Assembly (NCBI GenBank): GCA_021829055.1
Contig: JAJZCS010000033.1
Location: 1 to 12,513, forward strand
DNA length: 12,513 bases
Origin: Pseudomonadota bacterium
GTDB taxonomy: Bacteria; Pseudomonadota; Alphaproteobacteria; Acetobacterales; Acetobacteraceae
Reading direction: 5' to 3'
Of the stretch, positions 7,262 to 12,513 are shown one piece after another. Made by a program: the position numbers and the translations under genes. Below the pieces are notes generated by a model. The model was not told the origin of the DNA. It saw only the letters and a program-made list of their open reading frames with translations, and ran no database searches. Position 1 is the first letter of the stretch. Every line of letters starts with the position of its first letter.

Positions 7262-8485
7262 CTACAGCTCTCCTTTGGCGTCGCGACTGCGAAACGGAAT
7301 CAAGGTGGCGCCCGCGCAGTCGGCGCCGTGCTCCGCCGCGACCTGTTCCTTTAGCCGAGGAAGAGTCACGAGCTCAGCACTCGGCGAGCTCATGTAGCCG
7401 CGCGGCAGGCCGCAGAGGGATTCAACATCCGAGGCCGGCAAACGGAAGTCATCAAGCAGTTGTTCGCGCGTGCGGATATGCTCATCGATTAGCAGGCGGA
7501 CGGAGCGACTCAAGAGGCGTGGCGTTTCAACCGGAATGGTGTCGTCGAGTGGTTCAGCTTTACGCCAACCCCGTGCGCTGTAGTGCTTCCATAACCGCTG
7601 TTCATATTCGTCGTTGACCATGCCTAGGTTGCGGCAGCGTTTGACCATAGCGCCGACCGATACCCTCCACCTCTCCTTCAGAGGGAGCAGACCGTTCAGC
7701 GACGGCGACCAGATTTCGGCAGCGAAGCTTTCGGCGGGGAGCAGGAACGCGCCAGCAAACAAAAAAGCTTGCCGTTCGATCTCTTTGAATGCGGCGGCAT
7801 CGGAGAGAGTTCTTTCCTTGATGCAGCTATGAAGCACGAGATGGGCAAGCTCATGGGCGGCGTCTAGGCGTGACCGTGCGCAGGTGTCTTTGTCTGAAGC
7901 GATCAGTATGTAGGGCCGTTGATCGGCGTCGGACCAGTGCGACAGCCCGTCCATGGCGACGCTGCCGACTTCTTCCTTGACGACGCAAATCCCGGCGTTC
8001 TCGAGGACGAGCAGCACATCGGAGATAGGCCCTGTGCCAAGGTTCCATTGCTGCCGACATTCGCTCGCCATGCGCTCGATGTCAGCTTCGCCGATTTCCC
8101 GGTAGTCTGACACGTTGAGGCGAGGCACATCGATCGTCGGTAGATCAAGCCATTCCTGAAGAACAAGCGCGATATCTTCGGCCCAATGCAGCCGTCCGCA
8201 GGTGCGCCGACGCAGAGCTTGCGTCGTGCTCGCCATAGAGCGGAAGAATATCGGATTGTCGCCGTGGGTTGGCTGGGGCCGGAGGAAGAAGGTGATAGGC
8301 AAATTGAGAGCGCGCGCCAGAATTTCCAGCGCTTCAGGTTCGGGCGACTGATTACCAGCCTCCCAACGCGAAATGCTCGAGCTCGTGCGATTGATGAGGT
8401 CAGCTAGGGCAACTTGGGTGAGCCCCCGCGAATCCCTTCCTTCCACCAGCCGTTCCGATTGGAACCCTGGTGTTCCGTTGCGCAT
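7262..8485 (-). CDS. XRE-family HTH regulator with ImmA/IrrE peptidase domain
   Basis: A 407-aa two-domain protein. Residues about 10-70 form a Cro/C1-type helix-turn-helix (GLTQVALADL, then SSSISRWEAGNQSPEPEALEILARAL). The middle and C-terminus match ImmA/IrrE metallopeptidases: HELAH (HExxH) at 211-215, and IERQAFLFAGAFLLP at about 236-250 with Glu237 as the likely third zinc ligand. In known relatives the peptidase cleaves a repressor, and the HTH and peptidase may be fused, as here. The start is ATG at 8485, with GGAGGG 5 bases before it. It lies 36 bases after the first gene of the operon and 3 bases before the methyltransferase, so it probably controls the R-M genes, taking the place of a small C protein. 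The C-terminal 110 residues beyond the peptidase are not recognised. Confidence 0.88.
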   Translation of the reverse strand: MRNGTPGFQSERLVEGRDSRGLTQVALADLINRTSSSISRWEAGNQSPEPEALEILARALNLPITFFLRPQPTHGDNPIFFRSMASTTQALRRRTCGRLHWAEDIALVLQEWLDLPTIDVPRLNVSDYREIGEADIERMASECRQQWNLGTGPISDVLLVLENAGICVVKEEVGSVAMDGLSHWSDADQRPYILIASDKDTCARSRLDAAHELAHLVLHSCIKERTLSDAAAFKEIERQAFLFAGAFLLPAESFAAEIWSPSLNGLLPLKERWRVSVGAMVKRCRNLGMVNDEYEQRLWKHYSARGWRKAEPLDDTIPVETPRLLSRSVRLLIDEHIRTREQLLDDFRLPASDVESLCGLPRGYMSSPSAELVTLPRLKEQVAAEHGADCAGATLIPFRSRDAKGEL

Positions 8486-8521
8486 ATTGTCCCTCCAGTC
8501 CCGTTTCCAGGCTTCTCGAAT

Positions 8522-9178
8522 TTATCCGGCCTCAGGTCGATTTTTGAGACGCGGCACGGCCACGTCCTTGACTTCGATAGACGCTTCGACGGGCTTCCGC
8601 GTTGCGGCATCAGCATCGTGATACATGGCGAGCAGGTCGGTTACGGCGATCAACCGCACCCAATCGGACAGATCAGCATTGGGAATGCCGAGACCGACAT
8701 AGGCCGGAACAGTTGGTTCACCCCGGCGCGGATGCGCGGTGATCACAAGCATCCCGCACAGGCGGTCGCTTGATGGTGGAACTGTCTGGCGCAAAAGATC
8801 GAGCTGCTGCGGGTCTAACCACGTGTTCACCTCCGCCCATTGTTGGCGGAAGGCCGTCGCCCTTGGCGGTCCACAGTGGCGCTGAATGTTGCTGCGGATG
8901 AGGTAGACGCCGCCGCCTTCAATCAGGCTGTAGCGTCCGCCCGCAGGTTCGGTATGCGGGGCAAAGACCGAAAGGCCGTTGTCCCGTGCCGCTTGTCGGA
9001 AGCCGGCTTCGCACCGTGCGTGCCGTAACTGGCCGAGCATGTTAGCCTGCTCCGGCTCTTCGGAATGGCGGGACGCCAGAGTCCACGCCTCGCCGAAGCC
9101 GGCATCGGCATATTCCAGGGTCTGCCGGAAGAAACCGGCGGGATAGCTGCCCAAGACACGGGCGATCGGATCGGACAT
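8522..9178 (-). CDS. Unrecognised first gene of the R-M operon
   Basis: A 218-aa soluble-looking protein of unknown family. The ATG at 9178 is preferred over an in-frame GTG at 9217 because the best promoter in the region would start transcription near 9201, downstream of the GTG; an AGG lies 5 bases before the ATG. The C-terminal part (GMLVITAHPRRGEP, then YVGLGIPNADLSDWVRLIAV) looks like an alpha/beta fold, and the N-terminal part is helical. No catalytic motif, membrane segment or signal peptide was seen. It is 36 bases upstream of the HTH-ImmA regulator on the same strand and is probably co-transcribed. By position it could be a partner or substrate of the ImmA peptidase, but this is inference. 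Confidence 0.72.
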   Translation of the reverse strand: MSDPIARVLGSYPAGFFRQTLEYADAGFGEAWTLASRHSEEPEQANMLGQLRHARCEAGFRQAARDNGLSVFAPHTEPAGGRYSLIEGGGVYLIRSNIQRHCGPPRATAFRQQWAEVNTWLDPQQLDLLRQTVPPSSDRLCGMLVITAHPRRGEPTVPAYVGLGIPNADLSDWVRLIAVTDLLAMYHDADAATRKPVEASIEVKDVAVPRLKNRPEAG

Positions 9179-9207
9179 GCGGACCTGATACAGTTTGCGT
9201 TTATTGG

Positions 9208-9236
9208 AATATTGCACATAAATTTTGCGTTATCAA
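9208..9236 (-). promoter_or_regulatory. Promoter of the defence operon
   Basis: On the minus strand TTGATA (9231-9236; five of six consensus bases) and AATATT (9208-9213; four of six) are separated by exactly 17 bases. The predicted start near 9201 leaves a leader of about 23 bases before the ATG at 9178. This is the best promoter-like pair ahead of the five-gene operon. Confidence 0.5.
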
Positions 9237-9509
9237 GTTGTGTCTGTATGACGGGCCGGAATGAATGCAAGCGCCTACAGCTAACTGGGTTGTGCGGCCA
9301 GACCGGACCGAGTCGGGCTGATTCGGTCGTTTTCGGGAGGCCAACCGACTTGATTCTTCATCGTGCTGGATATTTTCACAGCCGGATTCCACGAGGAAAA
9401 CCAAGCGATTCCAGATCACTGGGGCGACTCGCTCAAAACAACCTATAGACAAGTCCGCCAACTCGGCCGACATTCCCATCACTAGTGCAAAAGAGTTTGA
9501 GATTCGCCG
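9237..9509. other. Intergenic region between divergent operons
   Basis: No convincing gene is present. The stretch separates the defence operon, read leftwards, from the replication block, read rightwards. GACCGA at 9306-9311 and TCGGTC at 9323-9328 form a 6-base inverted repeat that could be an operator. No good rightward promoter was identified for the RHH gene at 9510, although one should lie here. A 93-codon minus-strand frame (9201-9482) has no ribosome binding site or recognisable domain. Confidence 0.5.
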
Positions 9510-9728
9510 ATGTCGGAAGCTGTGCAGGGCAGTCAGGAAGATGGAAGGGGTATCCGCTACCGCCGCCGCTTACGCGAGCACGGCGCGCGCGAGGTCATCT
9601 TCCAACTCCCGGACGAGACGGTTGCCCTCATCGACGAGATCAAGACGCGCCACGGATTGCGCAGCCGCAGCCTGGCGCTGTTGCAACTGATTGAACGCGG
9701 GAGGGAAGCAATCCAGCAGATCGCCTAG
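9510..9728 (+). CDS. Small ribbon-helix-helix-like protein upstream of repC
   Basis: A 72-aa basic protein. Residues about 27-70 fit a ribbon-helix-helix fold of the CopG/Arc type: a short strand (REVIFQLP), helix DETVALIDEIKTRHG, then SRSLALLQLIERGREAIQ. The arginine-rich N-terminus (RYRRRLREHGAR) would suit DNA contact. RHH proteins are common repressors of plasmid replication genes. It is the first gene of the replication block, 184 bases before repC, so copy-number control or autoregulation is a reasonable guess. No clear ribosome binding site precedes the ATG at 9510, so the start is uncertain; an in-frame start further upstream is possible. Confidence 0.65.
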   Translation: MSEAVQGSQEDGRGIRYRRRLREHGAREVIFQLPDETVALIDEIKTRHGLRSRSLALLQLIERGREAIQQIA

Positions 9729-9734
9729 AAATGC

Positions 9735-9808
9735 GAAAGCCCGCCTTGCCGGGCGGGCCTTCGAAAATATCGCTACGGGCCTGACGGCACCGATTAAGGA
9801 TCATCGAT
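9735..9808 (-). ncRNA. Candidate counter-transcribed RNA against the repC leader
   Basis: A minus-strand promoter candidate has TTGAAG (9838-9843) and TAGATT (9815-9820) exactly 17 bases apart, with a predicted start near 9808. About 50 bases further the transcript meets the strong hairpin at 9739-9758 with a short T-rich tail. The product would be about 75 nt, fully complementary to the repC mRNA leader. Size, position (just ahead of repC, on the opposite strand) and terminator-type end match the ctRNAs known from repABC plasmids, which lower repC expression. Each promoter box matches only four of six consensus bases, so this is a prediction. Confidence 0.45.
9739..9758. terminator. Strong hairpin after the RHH gene, likely ctRNA terminator
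   Basis: GCCCGCC (9739-9745) and GGCGGGC (9752-9758) form a perfect 7-base GC-rich stem with a 6-base loop, 10 bases after the RHH stop. On the minus strand the stem is followed at once by TTTCGCATTT, on the plus strand by CTTCG. It therefore looks like a better terminator for a leftward transcript than for the RHH mRNA. Confidence 0.55.
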
Positions 9809-9865
9809 TTCCTCAATCTAGCCGTCAGACGCTGTTTCTTCAAGTCGGAAATTGCCGTTTCCGAC
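9781..9865 (+). promoter_or_regulatory. Structured leader of repC
   Basis: Two perfect inverted repeats lie in the untranslated leader. CTGACGGC (9781-9788) pairs with GCCGTCAG (9821-9828) around a 32-base loop, and GTCGGAAA (9844-9851) pairs with TTTCCGAC (9858-9865) around TTGCCG. The second ends 35 bases before the repC ribosome binding site. Such leaders are the targets of antisense control in related plasmids; here the first stem overlaps the candidate ctRNA promoter and start. Confidence 0.5.
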
Positions 9866-9912
9866 GAGGGGAGAGGCTTGCCCGTCGCGATCCAACCGGA
9901 AGGAGGATCACG

Positions 9913-11247
9913 ATGCAGACGGAAAGCGCCTTCGGGGCGTCACGACCAAGCGGGGCCAAGTGCCCGAGCGGACTACGAAAACTATCCCTTGCCATGCTGA
10001 ATACCGAGCGTGTCGGCGAGGCGTTCGGTGGTCTGCCGGACAAGACCCTGCCGGGCCGCGTCCTGGCTGCCTTCAAGGCGGCGGCCCCTGCCCTCGGCTA
10101 TTCCGGCCGGGTCGTGCATGCCGTCGATTGGCTGTTCGGCTTCACTCAGGCCCAGGACTGGACCGAAGGCAGCCGGCCGATCGTCTGGCCCTCGGCCGCC
10201 CTGCAGCAGCAAGCCCTTGGCGTAGGCGCGACGCAGGCCAAGGCCCTCAATCGGCACATGGTCGAGCTTGGCCTGGTCACGATGAAGGACAGCCCGAACG
10301 GCAAGCGTTACGGCCGCCGCGATCCGCAAGGCCGGATCGTCGAAGCCTATGGCTTCGATCTTTCCCCCCTCGCCGTCCGCATGGCGGAGTTTCAGGCGGT
10401 GGCCGAGAAGGCGCGCGTGGAGCGGGAGGAGATGCGGCGCTTGCGCCGGCGGGCGACAATTGCAATGCGCGGCCTTGCCCAGGTGCTCGAGACGGCCGCC
10501 GAGATCGGCCTTGCTGGCCCGGAATGGGGGCGTCTCAGTCAGGAAGCCCATGCCTTGGCGCGGGTGTTGAAGCGCATTGAACGGGCCGACGAATTGGCTC
10601 TTGGCGTTGCTGGCCTGGAACGGAGGCACGCGGAGGCTAAAAAACGCTTGGCGGACGCGACGGTTCACCCACAGGAGGCCTATTACGAAACTGTGGATTC
10701 CGACCCCAAGGGGCCGGTAAACCGGCCCCACCAATACAACTACAAACTAAACCCTGATCCTTATCAGGATACCGTAGTGGCCTTGAACGAGTGTGGGGCG
10801 GGTGGCGAGGCCCGCACCTCCCTGCAACCATCCGTTCCGCCGGAAGGGTTCAGAAAGGGGCCAGATCGACCGGCGCGGAAGGATTCCGGCCCGGTCATGC
10901 GACTGACGACCGACGAGCTGGTGCGCCTGGCTCCCCGCTTGCGGCCCTATCTGCGATCCCCCTCTCCCACTTGGCCCGATATCGTGGAGGCGGCCGATTG
11001 GTTGCGGCATGATCTTGGCGTCTCGAAACCGCTTTGGGGCGAAGCCTGTCTTGCCATGGGCCGAGAACAGGCCGCGATTGCGCTGGCGATCGTCTCGATG
11101 AAGCCGGAGGAGCATTTCACCTCGACGCCCGGAGGGTATTTCAACGGCATGGTCACGCGCGCCCGCGCCGGAACTCTCAACTTGGCCCGCACGATTTGGG
11201 GGTTGAAGGACAGCAAGAGTAGCCCGCGCCGGTCGAGGGGGCACTGA
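9913..11247 (+). CDS. repC: Plasmid replication initiator RepC
   Basis: A 444-aa initiator of the alphaproteobacterial RepC family. The ATG at 9913 is chosen because AGGAGG lies 6 bases before it; the frame is open further upstream but overlaps the RHH gene. The N-terminal DNA-binding domain (about 20-190) carries family stretches such as LAAFKAAAPALGYS, HAVDWLFGFTQAQDW, GSRPIVWPSAALQ, QAKALNRHMVELGLVTMKD and GRRDPQGRIVEAYGFDLSP. A linker at about 255-325 is AT-richer and holds palindromes. The C-terminal domain runs from about 328 (LTTDELVRLAPRLRPYL) through GYFNGMVTRARAGTLNLARTIWGL. RepC is known to act mainly in cis and to bind an origin inside its own gene. Here repC is not preceded by repA and repB; partition genes follow instead, so this is a repC-type rather than a classical repABC unit. 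Confidence 0.93.
   Translation: MQTESAFGASRPSGAKCPSGLRKLSLAMLNTERVGEAFGGLPDKTLPGRVLAAFKAAAPALGYSGRVVHAVDWLFGFTQAQDWTEGSRPIVWPSAALQQQALGVGATQAKALNRHMVELGLVTMKDSPNGKRYGRRDPQGRIVEAYGFDLSPLAVRMAEFQAVAEKARVEREEMRRLRRRATIAMRGLAQVLETAAEIGLAGPEWGRLSQEAHALARVLKRIERADELALGVAGLERRHAEAKKRLADATVHPQEAYYETVDSDPKGPVNRPHQYNYKLNPDPYQDTVVALNECGAGGEARTSLQPSVPPEGFRKGPDRPARKDSGPVMRLTTDELVRLAPRLRPYLRSPSPTWPDIVEAADWLRHDLGVSKPLWGEACLAMGREQAAIALAIVSMKPEEHFTSTPGGYFNGMVTRARAGTLNLARTIWGLKDSKSSPRRSRGH
10710..10768. other. Candidate oriV within the repC linker
   Basis: Two perfect inverted repeats sit close together in the part of repC that encodes the inter-domain linker: GGGGCCGGT (10710-10718) with ACCGGCCCC (10721-10729), and CCTGAT (10753-10758) with ATCAGG (10763-10768). 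Between them is a stretch of about 20 bases that is mostly A, T and C (around 10731-10750) in an otherwise GC-rich gene. For repABC-type plasmids the origin is known to lie inside repC, in a low-GC part. The match is by position and structure only. Confidence 0.4.
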
Positions 11248-11430
11248 CCATGAGTGGAAAGCGTGTGCCATGGTGCTCGGCCGCGTCAAGGACGCTGCGC
11301 GCCGCTACGCGGTGCCCTACGGGCATCCTTGACCCGTCCTGTGCGCCATGACCGCCGAAGATGTCGGGACGAAGGGCGTCCCGGAAAAATCGACGCGCGC
11401 TCGCTGCGCGGCGTCGGACAAAGGGCTTTC
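11248..11430. other. Structured GC-rich region between repC and the par locus
   Basis: No gene with a recognisable product is seen. The region is rich in inverted repeats: GTCAAGGA (11285-11292) with TCCTTGAC (11326-11333); TGCCC (11313-11317) with GGGCA (11321-11325); CGGGACG (11365-11371) with CGTCCCG (11377-11383); and a long hairpin at 11391-11416 with arms CGACGC-GCGC and GCGC-G-GCGTCG. None is followed by a clear T-run on the plus strand. Possible roles are a repC terminator, an RNA element, or part of the origin. Confidence 0.4.
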
Positions 11431-11438
11431 TCCATTAT

Positions 11439-11571
11439 ATAATTACAAAATTACGTATTGCCATACCTGTGAAATAACGTTTGAATGTAATTATGAAATG
11501 CCATAATTTTGGAATTACATAATTACGATATCACGGAATCGTGAGTTTCATAGTTTTGTAATTATGAAATG
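11439..11571. repeat. Duplicated AT-rich repeat block, candidate centromere (parS/parC)
   Basis: An AT-rich island just before parA contains two copies of a unit of about 72 bases, starting at 11441 and 11513. Each unit starts with a pair of AATTAC motifs spaced 8 bases apart (11441 and 11449; 11513 and 11521) and ends with the identical 15-mer TGTAATTATGAAATG (11486-11500 and 11557-11571), which carries the inverse motif GTAATT. So there are six AATTAC/GTAATT sites with a repeated arrangement of two forward and one reverse. Arrays of short sites upstream of a small parA and an RHH partner are the known plan of type Ib partition loci, where the partner binds them as centromere and operator. 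Confidence 0.65.
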
Positions 11572-11592
11572 TTAAAATTGTGGAGGCTGAAA

Positions 11593-12192
11593 ATGTTTGT
11601 AACCGTGGCGAGCTACAAGGGAGGGGTGGGCAAAACGACAACCGCTGTTCATCTTGCCGCCTATTTGCAAAGCCTCGCCTCGACCTTGCTGATCGACGGC
11701 GACCCGAATCGCAGTGCGACCGCATGGGGGCGGCGCGGAGGTTTTCCGTTCCAGACCGTAGACGAGAAAGAGGGAGCTTATCAGGCCCGGAACTTCCAGC
11801 ATGTCGTGATTGATACCGAGGCCCGCCCTGGCAGTGCCGACTTCGAGGCATTGGCGAAGGGGTGCGACCTGTTAGTGATCCCGACCGTGCCCGCTTCGCT
11901 GGACACGGATGCGCTTATCCTGACCCTTGAGGCGGCGCGTAAGTTGGCCCCCGACAAATACAGGGTGCTGATGACCAAGGTGCCACCGCCGCCTGAGACG
12001 GACGGTCCCCAACTCCGCGCGGTTTTGCAGCGCGAGGAAATCCCCGTTTTCGCTGCCGAGATTCCTCGCCTCAAATCTTTCGAGCGGGCGGCAGCCGAGG
12101 GTGTCCCCGTCTATGGCGTGCAGCATGACCCTCGCGCCAAGCGAGCTTGGGAAGCCTATCAGGCGGCGGGGAAGGAGATGACCGATGGCTAA
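11593..12192 (+). CDS. parA: ParA/ParF-type partition ATPase
   Basis: A 199-aa ParA-family ATPase of the short type without an N-terminal DNA-binding domain. The deviant Walker A is KGGVGKTT at 9-16 with the signature Lys9 and Lys14; the switch I region is LLIDGDPNRSATAW at 32-45; and the Walker B-like VVIDTEARPG is at 71-80, where most relatives have DTPG or DTAG. ParA dimers use ATP to move or position plasmid DNA on the nucleoid. The ATG at 11593 follows GGAGG by 6 bases; the frame is open a little further upstream but without a better signal. Its stop overlaps the start of the partner gene by 8 bases, and the AT-rich repeat array lies directly upstream, which suggests autoregulation by the pair. 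Confidence 0.92.
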   Translation: MFVTVASYKGGVGKTTTAVHLAAYLQSLASTLLIDGDPNRSATAWGRRGGFPFQTVDEKEGAYQARNFQHVVIDTEARPGSADFEALAKGCDLLVIPTVPASLDTDALILTLEAARKLAPDKYRVLMTKVPPPPETDGPQLRAVLQREEIPVFAAEIPRLKSFERAAAEGVPVYGVQHDPRAKRAWEAYQAAGKEMTDG

Positions 12193-12496
12193 AGCTACCG
12201 AAAGCAAGTTCGCGGGAATTTTTCAGAACGCGACGCCGGCGGCATCACCCGCCGAGCCGGCCCCCGAGCGCGCCGAGGTACAGGTGCCGCCGGTTGTCGT
12301 CCGATCTTTGGGCCGACCCCACGGGAAGCGTAGTGATCCAGCATGGAAGCAGTTCTCCGTGTTGCTCAGGAAACAGACGCATCGCGATGCCTTCATGATA
12401 TTGCGGGCGGGGCAGGGCGAGGATGAAAATCGAGACCTGTCCGACCTGTTGCAGGAATTGCTTGAGCAGTGGGTATCACGACAGCACCGGTCCTGA
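12185..12496 (+). CDS. RHH centromere-binding partner of ParA
   Basis: A 103-aa protein whose ATG at 12185 lies inside the end of parA (8-base overlap), so the two are translationally coupled. The first 45 residues are proline/alanine-rich and probably flexible. From about 46 (GRPHGKRSDPAW) a ribbon-helix-helix fold follows: strand KQFSVLLRK (55-63), helix THRDAFMILRAG, and helix DLSDLLQELLEQWV (84-97). A disordered N-terminus with an RHH C-terminus is the plan of ParG-like centromere-binding proteins. The lead-in GKRSDPxW resembles what I recall of small partition adaptors in alphaproteobacteria and cyanobacteria. It would bind the AT-rich repeats before parA and stimulate the ATPase. Confidence 0.82.
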   Translation: MAKATESKFAGIFQNATPAASPAEPAPERAEVQVPPVVVRSLGRPHGKRSDPAWKQFSVLLRKQTHRDAFMILRAGQGEDENRDLSDLLQELLEQWVSRQHRS

Positions 12497-12513
12497 CGGT
12501 GAACGCTGGCATC
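12497..12513. other. Right edge, non-coding
   Basis: Only 17 bases remain after the stop of the partition gene, and nothing can be assigned to them. Confidence 0.5.

Noticed and set aside
9179..9217. GTG start of the first operon gene at 9217
   Set aside because: It lies upstream of the transcription start predicted from the best promoter, and the ATG at 9178 fits better.
9201..9482. A 93-codon minus-strand frame before the defence operon
   Set aside because: It has no ribosome binding site or recognisable motif, and its end overlaps the operon promoter candidate.
9691..9912. N-terminal extension of RepC to an upstream start
   Set aside because: It would overlap the RHH gene and translate through the leader hairpins; AGGAGG placed 6 bases before the ATG at 9913 decides the start.
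9982..10734. A 250-codon minus-strand frame opposite repC
   Set aside because: It is antisense to the well-conserved RepC N-terminal domain, has no recognisable domain or ribosome binding site, and long antisense frames are usual in GC-rich genes.
10747..11289. A 180-codon minus-strand frame opposite the end of repC
   Set aside because: It is antisense to the RepC C-terminal domain and has no protein-like motif.
11439..11571. CRISPR array or classical initiator iterons for the AT-rich repeats
   Set aside because: There are only two units with short arms in both orientations and no spacer pattern. The position before parA, not before repC, favours a partition site.

Overview
The window looks like the backbone and accessory part of a low-copy plasmid from an alphaproteobacterium. 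The evidence is a RepC initiator of the alphaproteobacterial repABC/repC type, a small ParA with a ribbon-helix-helix partner, a plasmid-type serine resolvase with its own res-like site, and GC-rich coding throughout. Acetobacteraceae or Rhizobiales would fit; the sequence alone does not decide the genus. No tRNA, rRNA or CRISPR array was seen.

Layout, left to right. (1) 1-654 (+): an unrecognised reading frame that is still open at the left edge, so it is probably the 3' part of a longer gene. (2) 691-1281 (-): a serine resolvase, with a res-like site and its own promoter at 1291-1461. (3) 1467-2533 (-): a two-gene unit of a small winged-helix-like protein and trans-aconitate methyltransferase (tam). 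(4) 2655-2756 (+): a remnant of a second recombinase, only its C-terminal helix-turn-helix. (5) 2762-9178 (-): a compact five-gene defence operon. In transcription order it holds an unrecognised 218-aa protein, an XRE-HTH/ImmA-IrrE regulator with a HELAH zinc motif, a gamma-class N6-adenine DNA methyltransferase, a PaeR7I/XhoI-family endonuclease, and an OLD-like ATPase with a TOPRIM-like domain. Four of the five genes touch or overlap, and the first is 36 bases from the second. A good sigma70-like promoter sits just before the first gene. (6) 9510-12496 (+): the replication and partition block, with a small RHH protein, a structured repC leader that appears to encode a counter-transcribed RNA on the other strand, repC with palindromes in its linker (candidate oriV), a structured intergenic region, an AT-rich duplicated repeat block (candidate centromere), parA, and an overlapping small RHH partner gene.

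How the parts work together. repC, the antisense RNA candidate and parA with its partner would set copy number and segregation, and the resolvase would resolve multimers. The R-M operon would protect against foreign DNA and also make the plasmid hard to lose. The expected recognition site CTCGAG occurs nine times in the window, eight of them inside the defence operon and five of those in the methyltransferase gene, so the plasmid depends on its own methylase. The most interesting unit is the defence operon. It joins an XhoI-type R-M pair by translational overlap to an OLD-like nuclease candidate, and it uses an XRE-ImmA protein where many type II systems have a small C protein. Family calls come from reading the proteins without database searches.
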